A stretch of 64,000 nt of DNA from Paenibacillus sp. DMB20. GTDB lineage: Bacteria > Bacillota > Bacilli > Paenibacillales > Paenibacillaceae. Below the pieces are notes generated by a model. That model searched no databases. It saw only the letters and a list, made by a program, of their open reading frames with translations, and was not told the DNA's origin. The stretch is from positions 62,001 to 126,000 of the forward strand of contig NZ_LAZU01000037.1 of assembly GCF_000987955.1 (NCBI RefSeq), in the 5' to 3' direction. The position numbers and the translations under genes were made by a program. Every line of letters begins with the position of its first letter. Position 1 is the first letter of the stretch. This document shows, in pieces, positions 51,030 to 58,237 of the stretch.

Positions 51030-51350
51030 CTATAACAAGTCGTCAATGGACGATACGTTTAACTCAGGTATCTCAACAGCCTGCTGTTCATTTTTGATAG
51101 GTATCCCAAAGTACTTTAGGGCAACATTAAAACCTTCCTCATCCGTCAGTACTCCATCACTTTTCATAGCTTCCGATCTCATCATGCCGATGCTGGCAGA
51201 TATGGTTTTTCCTTCGGTAAGGATAAAAGCTGCATGTTCAGGATGTTGACGTACATAACTAATCAGGAAAGCCCCCACATGCTGAACGTATTTTTTATCA
51301 TGCTTTTCTCCGACTTCCTTCTGAAGCTTTTGCAAGGCCTGCTGCAACAC
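51030..51350 (-). CDS. PcfK-like / AcrIIA9-family protein
   Basis: 106 residues from GTG 51350 (AAGGAGG 7 bases upstream); the frame is open to 51410. The core VGAFLISYVRQHPEHAAFILTEGKTISASIGMMRSEAMKSDG...EEGFNVALKYFG matches the PcfK-like family, some members of which inhibit type II-A Cas9 (AcrIIA9). Whether this one does is untested. The 23-base hairpin 51373-51395 lies just upstream. Confidence 0.72.
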   Translation of the reverse strand: MLQQALQKLQKEVGEKHDKKYVQHVGAFLISYVRQHPEHAAFILTEGKTISASIGMMRSEAMKSDGVLTDEEGFNVALKYFGIPIKNEQQAVEIPELNVSSIDDLL

Positions 51351-51410
51351 GTTGAACCCTCCTTCTAATGGATCGGGAGGGTATTCCCCTCCCGAATTTA
51401 TAAGTATCAA

Positions 51411-52133
51411 CTAACCGACAATGATAACCTGACCATCTGTAATCAATTGCTCCAACTCTTGATTGAAATAAAGCTTGATTCGCTCGATTGCATCGAGCTT
51501 CCAAGCGCCGCCATCAGCTTCAAACAAGGCAGCTGAAGGTCCATCTTTCATCCGGAAGACAAAGGCACTTTCTGGCTGCTCGATCTCCACAAAAGTGCGG
51601 TAAGGTTTTAGCCAAACAGGATTCGGCAGAACAACTGGTTCGACCGTTGCAATGCCTGCCTTTGCAGTCACTTGCTGGCTAATGCCGTTGTCGCCGACGG
51701 TTACAACCTTCTCGTCAACCACGTTTCCGACAATGGCGAGTACACGGTGTTTGAATTCTGTATCTACGAAGCACGATTGCAGCAAGATGTTGAAGTTCTC
51801 GACATCATGAAAACGGCCAAAGTTAATTTCCGGCAACAACGCGGTAGCCTCAATCAAGGTACTCCGGCTGAGATCACGATTGAATTCCGTAACGACATGG
51901 ACCTGAGTTGGTGAAATCACATGAACGATGACTGGCAACTTCTCGTCAAAGTTGTTCTTCAAGTAATCCACGATGCCTTGCAGGTTGCGAACCTTCAGAG
52001 TGTCCGTAACAGCTTCACTCACTCTTCGAAGTTCACTGTTTGTGTAAACCTGATTGCCGATAGTCGTCGTGTTAATAGCCGCCAGGCTCAGTATTTTCTC
52101 GATAGCCTCTTTAATCATTGATAATTCCTCCAT
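51411..52133 (-). CDS. DUF2303-like phage protein
   Basis: A 240-residue protein. HVVTEFNRDLSRSTLIEATALLPEINFGRFHDVENFNILLQS and the later VGDNGISQQVTAKAGIATVEPV match my recollection of the DUF2303 (YfdQ-like) phage family, function unknown. It is in the early operon between the PcfK-like gene and the 52151 gene. Confidence 0.72.
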   Translation of the reverse strand: MEELSMIKEAIEKILSLAAINTTTIGNQVYTNSELRRVSEAVTDTLKVRNLQGIVDYLKNNFDEKLPVIVHVISPTQVHVVTEFNRDLSRSTLIEATALLPEINFGRFHDVENFNILLQSCFVDTEFKHRVLAIVGNVVDEKVVTVGDNGISQQVTAKAGIATVEPVVLPNPVWLKPYRTFVEIEQPESAFVFRMKDGPSAALFEADGGAWKLDAIERIKLYFNQELEQLITDGQVIIVG

Positions 52134-52150
52134 TATTCATTTTTCAAAGA

Positions 52151-52540
52151 TCAACGGAATCTTCCGTTTACGACTTTTGGAGATGGTGTTTCTCCAACAC
52201 CATCCACGATCTCACCAGCATCATTCATTGCCAGTTGGTCCCGATCTTGTCCGGTACTAAGCTCTTTAATAACTGCTTTGCCTTCTTTGTCATAATCGAA
52301 TATGAAAGCCGTTGGTACTCCTTTAGCCGGAGCTAGTGAAGATTTGACTTCAATGTCACTAGAAGCCATCTGCCGAGCTTCGTTCGGCTTGATCTTGATG
52401 CTAATTGTCACTGTTCGGACTGCATCCGCCTTTGTGTTTGGATCGAGTATGTTTTCGGCGACCTTCTTCAGCTCACGATTAATCCGTTCTTGCATGGCTC
52501 CACCAGCAAGCTTTGCGATATCCACGTTCATAGTTATCAC
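52151..52540 (-). CDS. Phage protein of the so-called replication terminator family
   Basis: A 129-residue protein beginning MITMNVDIAKLAGGAMQERINRELKKVAENILDPNTKADAVRTVTISI. Phage proteins of this form are commonly labelled replication terminator proteins by homology, but no experiment supports that role here. The C-terminal NGRFR tail is conserved in relatives. Confidence 0.7.
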   Translation of the reverse strand: MITMNVDIAKLAGGAMQERINRELKKVAENILDPNTKADAVRTVTISIKIKPNEARQMASSDIEVKSSLAPAKGVPTAFIFDYDKEGKAVIKELSTGQDRDQLAMNDAGEIVDGVGETPSPKVVNGRFR

Positions 52541-52725
52541 CTCCTTCCACGGGATGGTGATTTAGGACGCTTGATGATCTCAATAACATCCGACTCAAAA
52601 ATAGGCTTGGTTTTCCCATCTTCCTTTTTTAAGCGCAAGAAGGTACTGGCGAGACCCCAAACATCCGTTACCTCACCTGTTTCTCCGCTGTTCGTCCGAA
52701 CGATATCGCCCTTTAAAACGCTCAT
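52537..52725 (-). CDS. Small hypothetical phage protein (62 residues)
   Basis: MSVLKGDIVRTNSGETGEVTDVWGLASTFLRL resembles a small SH3/KOW barrel with a basic tail. Overlaps the downstream gene by 4 bases. Function unknown. Confidence 0.65.
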   Translation of the reverse strand: MSVLKGDIVRTNSGETGEVTDVWGLASTFLRLKKEDGKTKPIFESDVIEIIKRPKSPSRGRR

Positions 52726-52760
52726 TTCCCCTCCCCCCTTACCTGGGCGAAAAAGATGTG

Positions 52761-52829
52761 TTACAATAGTCGTGAAATATTTGTAATGCCCGAGATCTTC
52801 CGGCTCCTAACCCGGAGGATCTCTTTTTT
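52761..52829 (+). ncRNA. Candidate plus-strand small RNA with intrinsic terminator
   Basis: In a minus-strand operon, a plus-strand hairpin AGATCTTCCGG/CCGGAGGATCT (52793-52822) is followed by six Ts, the form of an intrinsic terminator. Upstream on the plus strand TTACCT-17-TACAAT (TACAAT at 52762) is a weak promoter. A transcript of about 60 nt is possible. No gene runs in this direction here. Confidence 0.4.
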
Positions 52830-52916
52830 GATGCGTCGGCCGCATCTGCCACCGCCGAAAGGAGAAAGGTTATAAAAACCTTGCGACGGTGGCAGACAGG
52901 GCCGAAGCTCTGTCCA
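52830..52916. other. Chain of stem-loops in the early operon gap
   Basis: GATGCG/CGCATC (52830-52846), TGCCACCG-CCG with CG-CGGTGGCA (52847-52894) enclosing AAGGTT/AACCTT, and ACAG/CTGT with a stable TTCG-type loop on the minus strand (52896-52913). No frame. It may be a processed leader between the 52917 and 52725 genes. Confidence 0.5.
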
Positions 52917-53174
52917 TTAGATGCAGGCCAATCTGGTTTGCATCTTGAAAATCTCAGTTACTACTATTGACATTCCCTCAACAGGCAGTTCTCGTAAGAG
53001 AAGGGCGGCATTATTCCAAGCCGTGTACGCTTCATCTCGCTTCAGCCATAGTTCAGTAAATTCAGGTGAATCCACTTTTCCGTTTTCAAGCATTTCTTCA
53101 AGCTGATCTGTATTGGAACGAAGCTCAACTGATGCTTTTACATAGGCTTGTCCAAGTTTCAAGGCGTCTGTCAT
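52917..53174 (-). CDS. Hypothetical phage protein, 85 residues
   Basis: MTDALKLGQAYVKASVELRSNTDQLEEMLENGK, an acidic helical protein, not recognised. Overlaps the upstream gene by 4 bases. Precedes the structured gap. Confidence 0.65.
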   Translation of the reverse strand: MTDALKLGQAYVKASVELRSNTDQLEEMLENGKVDSPEFTELWLKRDEAYTAWNNAALLLRELPVEGMSIVVTEIFKMQTRLACI

Positions 53175-53443
53175 AACGTTGCCCCCTTGCTTTTCTGTCG
53201 AACAGCATTTAAAATTAACGACAGGTGTTTTAAAAAGTACGTTTTAAATGATGTCCACCCTGGCCGGTGGGCATTTTTCATTTCCATCTCTGCGAAAGAA
53301 ATCATTTTGTTGAGATACATAACCCCGTCCAAGAACTTTTTCGGAGTATTCATTACTTCTGGGTTCCGAGCAATAACCATCAGGTTATGTTCGGCTGCTT
53401 GTCCAGCTGCCTTCGCTTGTTCCACCATTACCTCTCGTTTCAA
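53171..53443 (-). CDS. Hypothetical phage protein, 90 residues
   Basis: Helical protein (MKREVMVEQAKAAGQAAEHNLMVIARN...KFLDGVMYLNKMISF) with a basic C-terminus. No family recognised. Early operon position. Confidence 0.65.
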   Translation of the reverse strand: MKREVMVEQAKAAGQAAEHNLMVIARNPEVMNTPKKFLDGVMYLNKMISFAEMEMKNAHRPGWTSFKTYFLKHLSLILNAVRQKSKGATL

Positions 53444-53455
53444 TTCCTTATCCCC

Positions 53456-53752
53456 CTATGCAAATCGCATCTGAATAGCTTTGAATGCAATTTTTTTGTT
53501 GATTGGATCAAGGCGATCCATATCGGATAGATTGAAAGTGTAGTTTTCGTTGTAAAGATGAAGCGCCAGATTCAGCATGAATTTTTCTGAAGGGCTCCAC
53601 GGTGATGATAATTTAATAAGTCCAGTTGCATTAATGGATAGTTCATCGAAATCAATGTGCGATGTAATGAATTGATTAAGCTTTTGATTCTGAGAAAATA
53701 TGTGCAACAAACCCTTCCAATAGCGATCTTGCAATAATTCTTTTGGGATCAT
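53456..53752 (-). CDS. Hypothetical phage protein, 98 residues
   Basis: From ATG 53752 after GAAAGGAG: MIPKELLQDRYWKGLLHIFSQNQKLN... a soluble helical protein, with the segment SPSEKFMLNLALHLYN. It recurs in early operons of Firmicute phages without known role. The frame extends to 53803. Confidence 0.65.
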   Translation of the reverse strand: MIPKELLQDRYWKGLLHIFSQNQKLNQFITSHIDFDELSINATGLIKLSSPWSPSEKFMLNLALHLYNENYTFNLSDMDRLDPINKKIAFKAIQMRFA

Positions 53753-53828
53753 GCTTAAGCTCCTTTCAAGATGTTCAGGTGTGCGATCTATAGATGCTCG
53801 CACACCGTTGGTATGACAAGAGCATTCA

Positions 53829-53936
53829 TCATTTTTTAATGACTCCTTCTCTTTGTTGCTCCCTGCGTATCTTTATTCCTTTGGCAAGTATCTTCAGAAA
53901 TTCGCGTTCATAAGGTTCGAGCGTTCGGGCTGACAT
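53829..53936 (-). CDS. Very small basic protein (35 residues)
   Basis: ATG 53936 follows GGGGAGGG by 6 bases; reads MSARTLEPYEREFLKILAKG and ends in Lys. Overlaps the 54061 gene by 43 bases. The strong ribosome binding site is the chief evidence. Confidence 0.5.
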   Translation of the reverse strand: MSARTLEPYEREFLKILAKGIKIRREQQREGVIKK

Positions 53937-54061
53937 TTCAATCCCTCCCCTTTCAAGAAAATGTTAATTTCATTCTCCAATTGCTCGATTTCCGAATTTA
54001 AATCAGATGGATCAATTCCCATTCGATTCAAACGGTCGATGATATCAGCAAGGCTATTCAT
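53894..54061 (-). CDS. Small acidic hypothetical protein (55 residues)
   Basis: From ATG 54061 after AAGGAGG: MNSLADIIDRLNRMGIDPSDLNSEIEQL, a short coiled coil. Second gene of the early operon, downstream of the Cro-like gene. Not recognised. Confidence 0.65.
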   Translation of the reverse strand: MNSLADIIDRLNRMGIDPSDLNSEIEQLENEINIFLKGEGLKCQPERSNLMNANF

Positions 54062-54072
54062 GTTGGCCTCCT

Positions 54073-54351
54073 TCATTGTCCAGATGCTAAAGCCTCAAGC
54101 ACATCCTCCGGAATGATTTCTTTGTACTTTGCTAACGCTAACTTTTCATAAGTCAATGAAGTGACAGGTGAAAGCGCAGAAGCAAGTGCTCTATTGACCT
54201 CATCCGAAGGCGGTGGCATGAACCCTCTGGAAATTTTACTTAAGTAAGACGGAGAGACATTTCTTTTATGAACCTTGCATCGTTCAGCAATTTGGGAATA
54301 AGACCATCCGCTTTCTCTTATAGCTAAATGTAGAATCTCGGCGTATTTCAT
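54073..54351 (-). CDS. Cro-like XRE-family regulator
   Basis: 92 residues from ATG 54351 (GGAGGTG 6 bases upstream). HTH in IRESGWSYSQIAERCKVHKRNVSPSYLSKISRGFMPP. First gene of the early operon, divergent from CI across the operator region 54366-54490, so it is the natural Cro analogue. Confidence 0.82.
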   Translation of the reverse strand: MKYAEILHLAIRESGWSYSQIAERCKVHKRNVSPSYLSKISRGFMPPPSDEVNRALASALSPVTSLTYEKLALAKYKEIIPEDVLEALASGQ

Positions 54352-54369
54352 GATTATCACCTCCAACCG

Positions 54370-54481
54370 TTTAGTATTCAGTGAACGATGTCGTTAAGTA
54401 AATAGTAAACGGTAATATCGTTCCAGTCAATACTAAAAACTGAATTATTTTGTTGACTTTTTACTGAAACGAAAATACAAT
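54370..54481. promoter_or_regulatory. CI/Cro switch: divergent promoters and operators
   Basis: Plus-strand CI promoter TTGACT (54453-54458), 17 bases, TACAAT (54476-54481). Minus-strand early promoter TTGACT (54430-54425), 17 bases, TACTAT (54407-54402). Operator-like palindromes of the form CGTTTAGTA...AGTGAACG occur at about 54369-54388 and CGTT-AAGTA..AGTAAACG at about 54392-54411, with half-sites near 54419 and 54462. Confidence 0.75.
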
Positions 54482-54508
54482 TAATATCAAATGAAAGGAG
54501 TGTCTCGA

Positions 54509-55234
54509 TTGAATTACTATGAGTTGCTGAGGAGCTATATAAAGAATTCAGGGTTATCTCTTTCCGTGATATCCGAGAAGCTAGAACAGTATGGATATAA
54601 GGTTAGTAAGGGCTATATTAGTCAATTACAAAATGGCAAAACGGAGAATCCAGCAACCGAGGAATTGAATAGAGCACTCGCCGCAGTTACTGGTGGGGAT
54701 GTTGAAGAATTGCTCACAGCTGCACTTATTGAAAAAGCTCCGAAAGAGATTAAAGAGAAAATATCTAAGCTCAACTATTTAAAAGAACTTAAACGAGATC
54801 TCAATAAAGCCTTGATCATTGAAGAAACACCAGCTCAATATATTGCAGACAATTTAATCAAGGTCCCTCTGCTCGGTTCGATCGCAGCTGGGCAACCAAT
54901 AGATCGGATTGAATTAATTGAAGATATCGAATACATAAATAAATCTGTTGTAAGAGGCCAGGAAGCTTTTTGTTTACGCGTCAAAGGAGATAGCATGATT
55001 GGAGACAATATTTCTGAGGGGGATATTGTGGTTTGTGTAAGACAGAAAGAAGTCTCTTCCACTGATATAGCTGTTGTTGCTATAGAAGGTGAAACAGCCA
55101 CAGTTAAGAGAATAAAATGCGAAGGCAACATCTGTATTCTCATGCCTTCAAACCCGAGATTGCAGCCAACAATTGTTGATTCGTCTAAGGTAGAGATAAT
55201 TGGGAAGGTCGTTGAGTTACGAAGAAGATTCTAA
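54509..55234 (+). CDS. CI-type repressor with S24 (LexA-like) autocleavage domain
   Basis: 241 residues from TTG 54509 (AAAGGAG 8 bases upstream). N-terminal HTH (LSVISEKLEQYGYKVSKGYISQLQNGKTENP), then a peptidase S24 domain with cleavage site region LGSIAAGQPI, Ser in KGDSMIGDNI and Lys in ATVKRIK. DNA-damage-activated RecA should trigger self-cleavage and induction. It faces the Cro-like gene. Confidence 0.92.
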   Translation: MNYYELLRSYIKNSGLSLSVISEKLEQYGYKVSKGYISQLQNGKTENPATEELNRALAAVTGGDVEELLTAALIEKAPKEIKEKISKLNYLKELKRDLNKALIIEETPAQYIADNLIKVPLLGSIAAGQPIDRIELIEDIEYINKSVVRGQEAFCLRVKGDSMIGDNISEGDIVVCVRQKEVSSTDIAVVAIEGETATVKRIKCEGNICILMPSNPRLQPTIVDSSKVEIIGKVVELRRRF

Positions 55235-55298
55235 TCTGAGCAGAAACGTGTTAGGAACACAATGTCAGCATCTTCTGGAAAGGGGGTGAAATTAAAAA

Positions 55299-56798
55299 AT
55301 GGTAGTGGCTAATAAGAAAGTAGAGTCTACTGTAATTGAAGCTGTTGGATATATCCGCCAAAGTGATGAGCGACAGGACAAAGAGGATATTTCGGAGCAA
55401 ACTCAGTTAAGAAAAATTGAAGCGTTTTGTGAATTTAACGGATTTAAATTAGTCAAAGTATTTAAAGATATCGACTATTCAGGATTCCGTATAAAATACA
55501 CTAAGCGCCCTGGACTGATGGATGCATTGAAGTACGTTGAAAATAGGCCCGCAGTTAAGAAATTTGTTTTCTTTAACCTATCCCGACTTACTCGTTTAAG
55601 AAAGGATTTCCAGGCTATCCACGAAACTTTAAAGACGTTAAATATCGATATCTGTTCTGCATCAGAAGCCGTAGATTTTAGTACTGCGAATGGTCGCTTC
55701 GTAGCTGGTATCTTAGTAGACATGAACGAGTATTATAGTGATAGCTTAAGCGATACAATGAATGAAACTAAAAAAACCAACGCCGAAAAAGGACGTTGGA
55801 ACGGTGGACCGGCTCCATATGGTATGCTCAAGAAAAAAGATGGTTATGGATTTATTGAAGATTTTGAAGTAAGTTACTACATCAGAAAAGCCTTTCAAAT
55901 GGCGAAGGATGGAAAGGGAACTTACCTAATTTCAAAATGGTTGAATAGCCAAGGATTCAAAACAAAGACTGGGAGAGAATGGGCGCCTAGGCGGGTACGG
56001 TATATGCTACAAAATCCGACCTACGCTGCTATGCAAAAATGGAAAGATAAATACTATCCATTGCTAGAATGTCCTGAGTTTGTTTCGTGGGATGACTTCT
56101 GCTACATTCAATCAACATTGTTTGGTGAGAGTAATGTCTGGAAAGGAAAACAACGGCAATTGCTCTCTTCTATTCTGATTTGCCCAGTTTGCGGATCAAG
56201 AATGCACTCAAGATATTTTAACCACAAAAACAATCGAAAATATGTATGCAGCCGTAAAATCGAAACAGGTAATTGTAAAAGTCCGAACCTTGATCAAGCC
56301 TCACTGAATGCTGCTGTCATTAGCCTTTTAGGCAGGGTTGCCGAAGAAAAATTCGAACCGGCTCATATTTTGCCTGAACTCGCAGGAACTGAAGACAAAA
56401 GTCTAAATTCCATTCGTAAACTTCAGGATGAACTGCAAAATATCGAACGTGCAGAACAACAAGTTTTCGACGACTACTACCTCCATCAAAAGATTAATGA
56501 AGAACAGTACAACAGCATAATAAGACGATACGAAAAGCGAAAACATGAAATACATCAATTGCTGGATAAGATCCCATTGCCGGTGTCAAAATCCTTTGGA
56601 GACTATGACGATGTACTTAAGGATTTTGCAGAAGCTATTGAAGTTCTCGAAGAAGATGATAAAAGAAGATCTGTCGAGCTTCTAGTCGAGAAAATTGTAC
56701 CGGGCGAGCCAACGCTGGTACATTTTAAGTGGGGCGAGGTTAAAGAAATTGTACCCACAGAAACAAAGAAATACAAGTCCAAATTGATAATTTATTAA
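55299..56798 (+). CDS. Large serine recombinase (prophage integrase)
   Basis: 499 residues. Catalytic domain with Ser22 in YIRQSDERQ and RLTRLRKD; recombinase domain (KAFQMAKDGKGTYLISKWLNSQGFKT); zinc ribbon CPVCGSRM...CSRKIETGNCKSP; coiled coil (LQDELQNIERAEQQVFDDYYLHQ) that controls attL/attR versus attP/attB choice. It catalyses integration at the 18-bp core 53 bases downstream. GGAAAGGGGGTGA precedes the start. Its stop overlaps the terminator of the opposing small RNA. Confidence 0.95.
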   Translation: MVVANKKVESTVIEAVGYIRQSDERQDKEDISEQTQLRKIEAFCEFNGFKLVKVFKDIDYSGFRIKYTKRPGLMDALKYVENRPAVKKFVFFNLSRLTRLRKDFQAIHETLKTLNIDICSASEAVDFSTANGRFVAGILVDMNEYYSDSLSDTMNETKKTNAEKGRWNGGPAPYGMLKKKDGYGFIEDFEVSYYIRKAFQMAKDGKGTYLISKWLNSQGFKTKTGREWAPRRVRYMLQNPTYAAMQKWKDKYYPLLECPEFVSWDDFCYIQSTLFGESNVWKGKQRQLLSSILICPVCGSRMHSRYFNHKNNRKYVCSRKIETGNCKSPNLDQASLNAAVISLLGRVAEEKFEPAHILPELAGTEDKSLNSIRKLQDELQNIERAEQQVFDDYYLHQKINEEQYNSIIRRYEKRKHEIHQLLDKIPLPVSKSFGDYDDVLKDFAEAIEVLEEDDKRRSVELLVEKIVPGEPTLVHFKWGEVKEIVPTETKKYKSKLIIY

Positions 56799-56821
56799 AA
56801 AAAAGACCGCGAAAGTCGCGG
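56797..56821 (-). terminator. Phage-supplied terminator at attR
   Basis: Minus strand CCGCGA, three-base loop, TCGCGG, then TC and eight Ts (56804-56797). There is no T-run on the plus strand, so it serves the minus-strand RNA, not the integrase. Confidence 0.82.
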
Positions 56822-56850
56822 CCTGTCGCCCATTTTGGAGCAACACAGTT

Positions 56851-56868
56851 TTTGGATAGGAGTGGAGA
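56851..56868. repeat. attR core, right copy of the 18-bp prophage direct repeat
   Basis: TTTGGATAGGAGTGGAGA, identical to 17331-17348. To the right the host sequence resumes with GAAACCATACTG and the minus-strand promoter. Confidence 0.9.
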
Positions 56869-56887
56869 GAAACCATACTGTACTTTT

Positions 56888-56916
56888 ATTATATGTATAC
56901 GTTTTCATTTTGTCAA
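56888..56916 (-). promoter_or_regulatory. Consensus sigma-A promoter facing attR
   Basis: TTGACA (56916-56911), 17 bases, TATAAT (56893-56888): a perfect match. It lies in host DNA between attR and the tyrA terminator and has no protein gene downstream. Confidence 0.85.
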
Positions 56917-56943
56917 CACAAATACAAAAATTTTCTTAAAACA

Positions 56944-56995
56944 AGAAAAACATCTATCGACGTGCCTGTAAATGAAGACAGACCGCCTATAGATG
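56944..56995 (-). terminator. Terminator of the trp-hisC-tyrA operon
   Basis: Minus strand CATCTAT and ATAGATG arms with an inner CTGT/ACAG stem, followed by TTTTTCTTG. About 80 bases after the tyrA stop. Confidence 0.7.
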
Positions 56996-57076
56996 CTGCT
57001 TGCTTTTCTTGCGATTCAAGAAATGGGTTCGGCTTTTGCTGAACATTAATGCATGCTTAATCCAAAAAGACCATGC

Positions 57077-58207
57077 CTAATGATAAACCGTATAACCAAG
57101 CGACTGCAACACGTCCTTGGCCCGCTCCTGATCCTTTTCGTTCCGGAAAGACAGTTTCATGATTCCGGGAACGTCTTCCCGGCTTTCAATAATTTGAATA
57201 TTGCTCAGGTTGATGCTGTTTTGGCCCAGTTCAGTCGTTATGCGGCCGATAATCCCCGGGTGATCCGGCACATCAATGTAAATATTGAATTGGGATGCGA
57301 TGACGCCTTTTCTTCTCTCAGGCAGCTCGTTCCGGAAAGCGCCGGCTCGGCGGAAGGCATCCTCAATCGCAGGGCCGTCCCCGTTCTCCAGCATTTCCAT
57401 GAATTGTTGGATGTTATCGTTCCAATCCCGAAGAAGAGGCATCATCACCTTCCGGTTGTTCAGCAGAATATCCCGCCAAACGATGGGATCGCTGGCCGCG
57501 ATCCGGGTGATATCCCGGAAGCCTCCTGCGGCTAGCGTTTGATATAACGGATTGGCTTCAGTATAGGCGCAGATCTGGTTAACCAGGGCGACCGCAATCA
57601 CATGCGGCAGGTGGCTGATCGCACCGACGATCTCGTCATGAAGCAGAGGATCGACGGTCACGACATGTGCACGGGTGTGGGCCAGTATAGCTTCCAGAGC
57701 CTTTACTTTGTCCGTACCTACCCCTTCAGACGGGGTCAGCACATAATAGGCGTTCTCGAACAGCAGCGAAGATGCCGCCCCCACGCCGGACCGCTCGGAG
57801 CCGGCCATCGGGTGCCCACCGATAAAACATACGTCCTTCAAAGCGAGCCTGTCCGCGCACTCCGCAATGCTGGCCTTGGTGCTGCCAACATCCGTGATAA
57901 TGCAGCCCGGTTTTAACGGCATACCGCTCAGCAGGGTTATGTACGACTCCAAACTTCCGACAGGCACGCATAAAAAAATAAAATCGGCGTCTGCCGCCGC
58001 TTCTTCAGCCGATAGGGTTACATAATCGACCACGTCGCGAGCGGCCACTTGATCCGCGTATTCTTGAAGATGGGCATAACCCGTTACGTTTATGCCCGGT
58101 TTGCCTTTGAAGCAGAGCGCCAGCGAGCCGCCGATCAGCCCAACGCCAAAGATGGCGATTTTAGTTAATGTATTGTCATCTATATTTTTTTCTATCACGT
58201 TTGTCAT
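57077..58207 (-). CDS. tyrA: Prephenate dehydrogenase with ACT domain
   Basis: Oxidises prephenate to 4-hydroxyphenylpyruvate in tyrosine synthesis. The NAD-binding IAIFGVGLIGGSLAL is near residue 18, the substrate region FIGGHPMAGSERSG near 130, and a C-terminal ACT domain (DVPDHPGIIGRITTELGQNSINLSNIQ-like) for feedback control. ATG 58207 is preceded by GAGAGAG; the frame starts at 58228. Last gene of the operon; in B. subtilis aroE follows, but here it is absent. Confidence 0.94.
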   Translation of the reverse strand: MTNVIEKNIDDNTLTKIAIFGVGLIGGSLALCFKGKPGINVTGYAHLQEYADQVAARDVVDYVTLSAEEAAADADFIFLCVPVGSLESYITLLSGMPLKPGCIITDVGSTKASIAECADRLALKDVCFIGGHPMAGSERSGVGAASSLLFENAYYVLTPSEGVGTDKVKALEAILAHTRAHVVTVDPLLHDEIVGAISHLPHVIAVALVNQICAYTEANPLYQTLAAGGFRDITRIAASDPIVWRDILLNNRKVMMPLLRDWNDNIQQFMEMLENGDGPAIEDAFRRAGAFRNELPERRKGVIASQFNIYIDVPDHPGIIGRITTELGQNSINLSNIQIIESREDVPGIMKLSFRNEKDQERAKDVLQSLGYTVYH

Positions 58208-58237
58208 GTTCTCTCTCACTCGCTTCAAGATTGCGCT

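Larger units (their letters stand above)
17331..56868. mobile_element. Complete-looking 39.5-kb prophage (contractile-tail, serine integrase)
   Basis: Bounded by the 18-bp repeats at 17331 and 56851. Contents from right to left: integrase and CI repressor on the plus strand, then on the minus strand Cro-like, recombination/replication, late regulator, terminase, head, tail and lysis genes, and a lysogenic cluster at the left end. Head proteins resemble lambda-type families and tail proteins P2-type families, so a temperate myovirus-like particle is expected. Viability is uncertain because the portal gene carries a frameshift. Confidence 0.95.
56797..56881 (-). ncRNA. Candidate hybrid small RNA across attR
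   Basis: A consensus promoter at 56916-56888 should start near 56881 and read leftwards through the attR core (CTCTCCACTCCTATCC on this strand) to the phage terminator at 56797, giving about 85 nt. The host version would end at 17281 instead, about 81 nt. Only the first 31 nt are shared. No ribosome binding site precedes the possible ATG at 56876. Confidence 0.6.

Noticed and set aside
56682..56876. Minus-strand 64-codon frame beginning MVSLHSYP across attR.
   Set aside because: Its ATG lies about 5 bases from the predicted transcription start without a ribosome binding site, and most of it is antisense to the integrase past a terminator.
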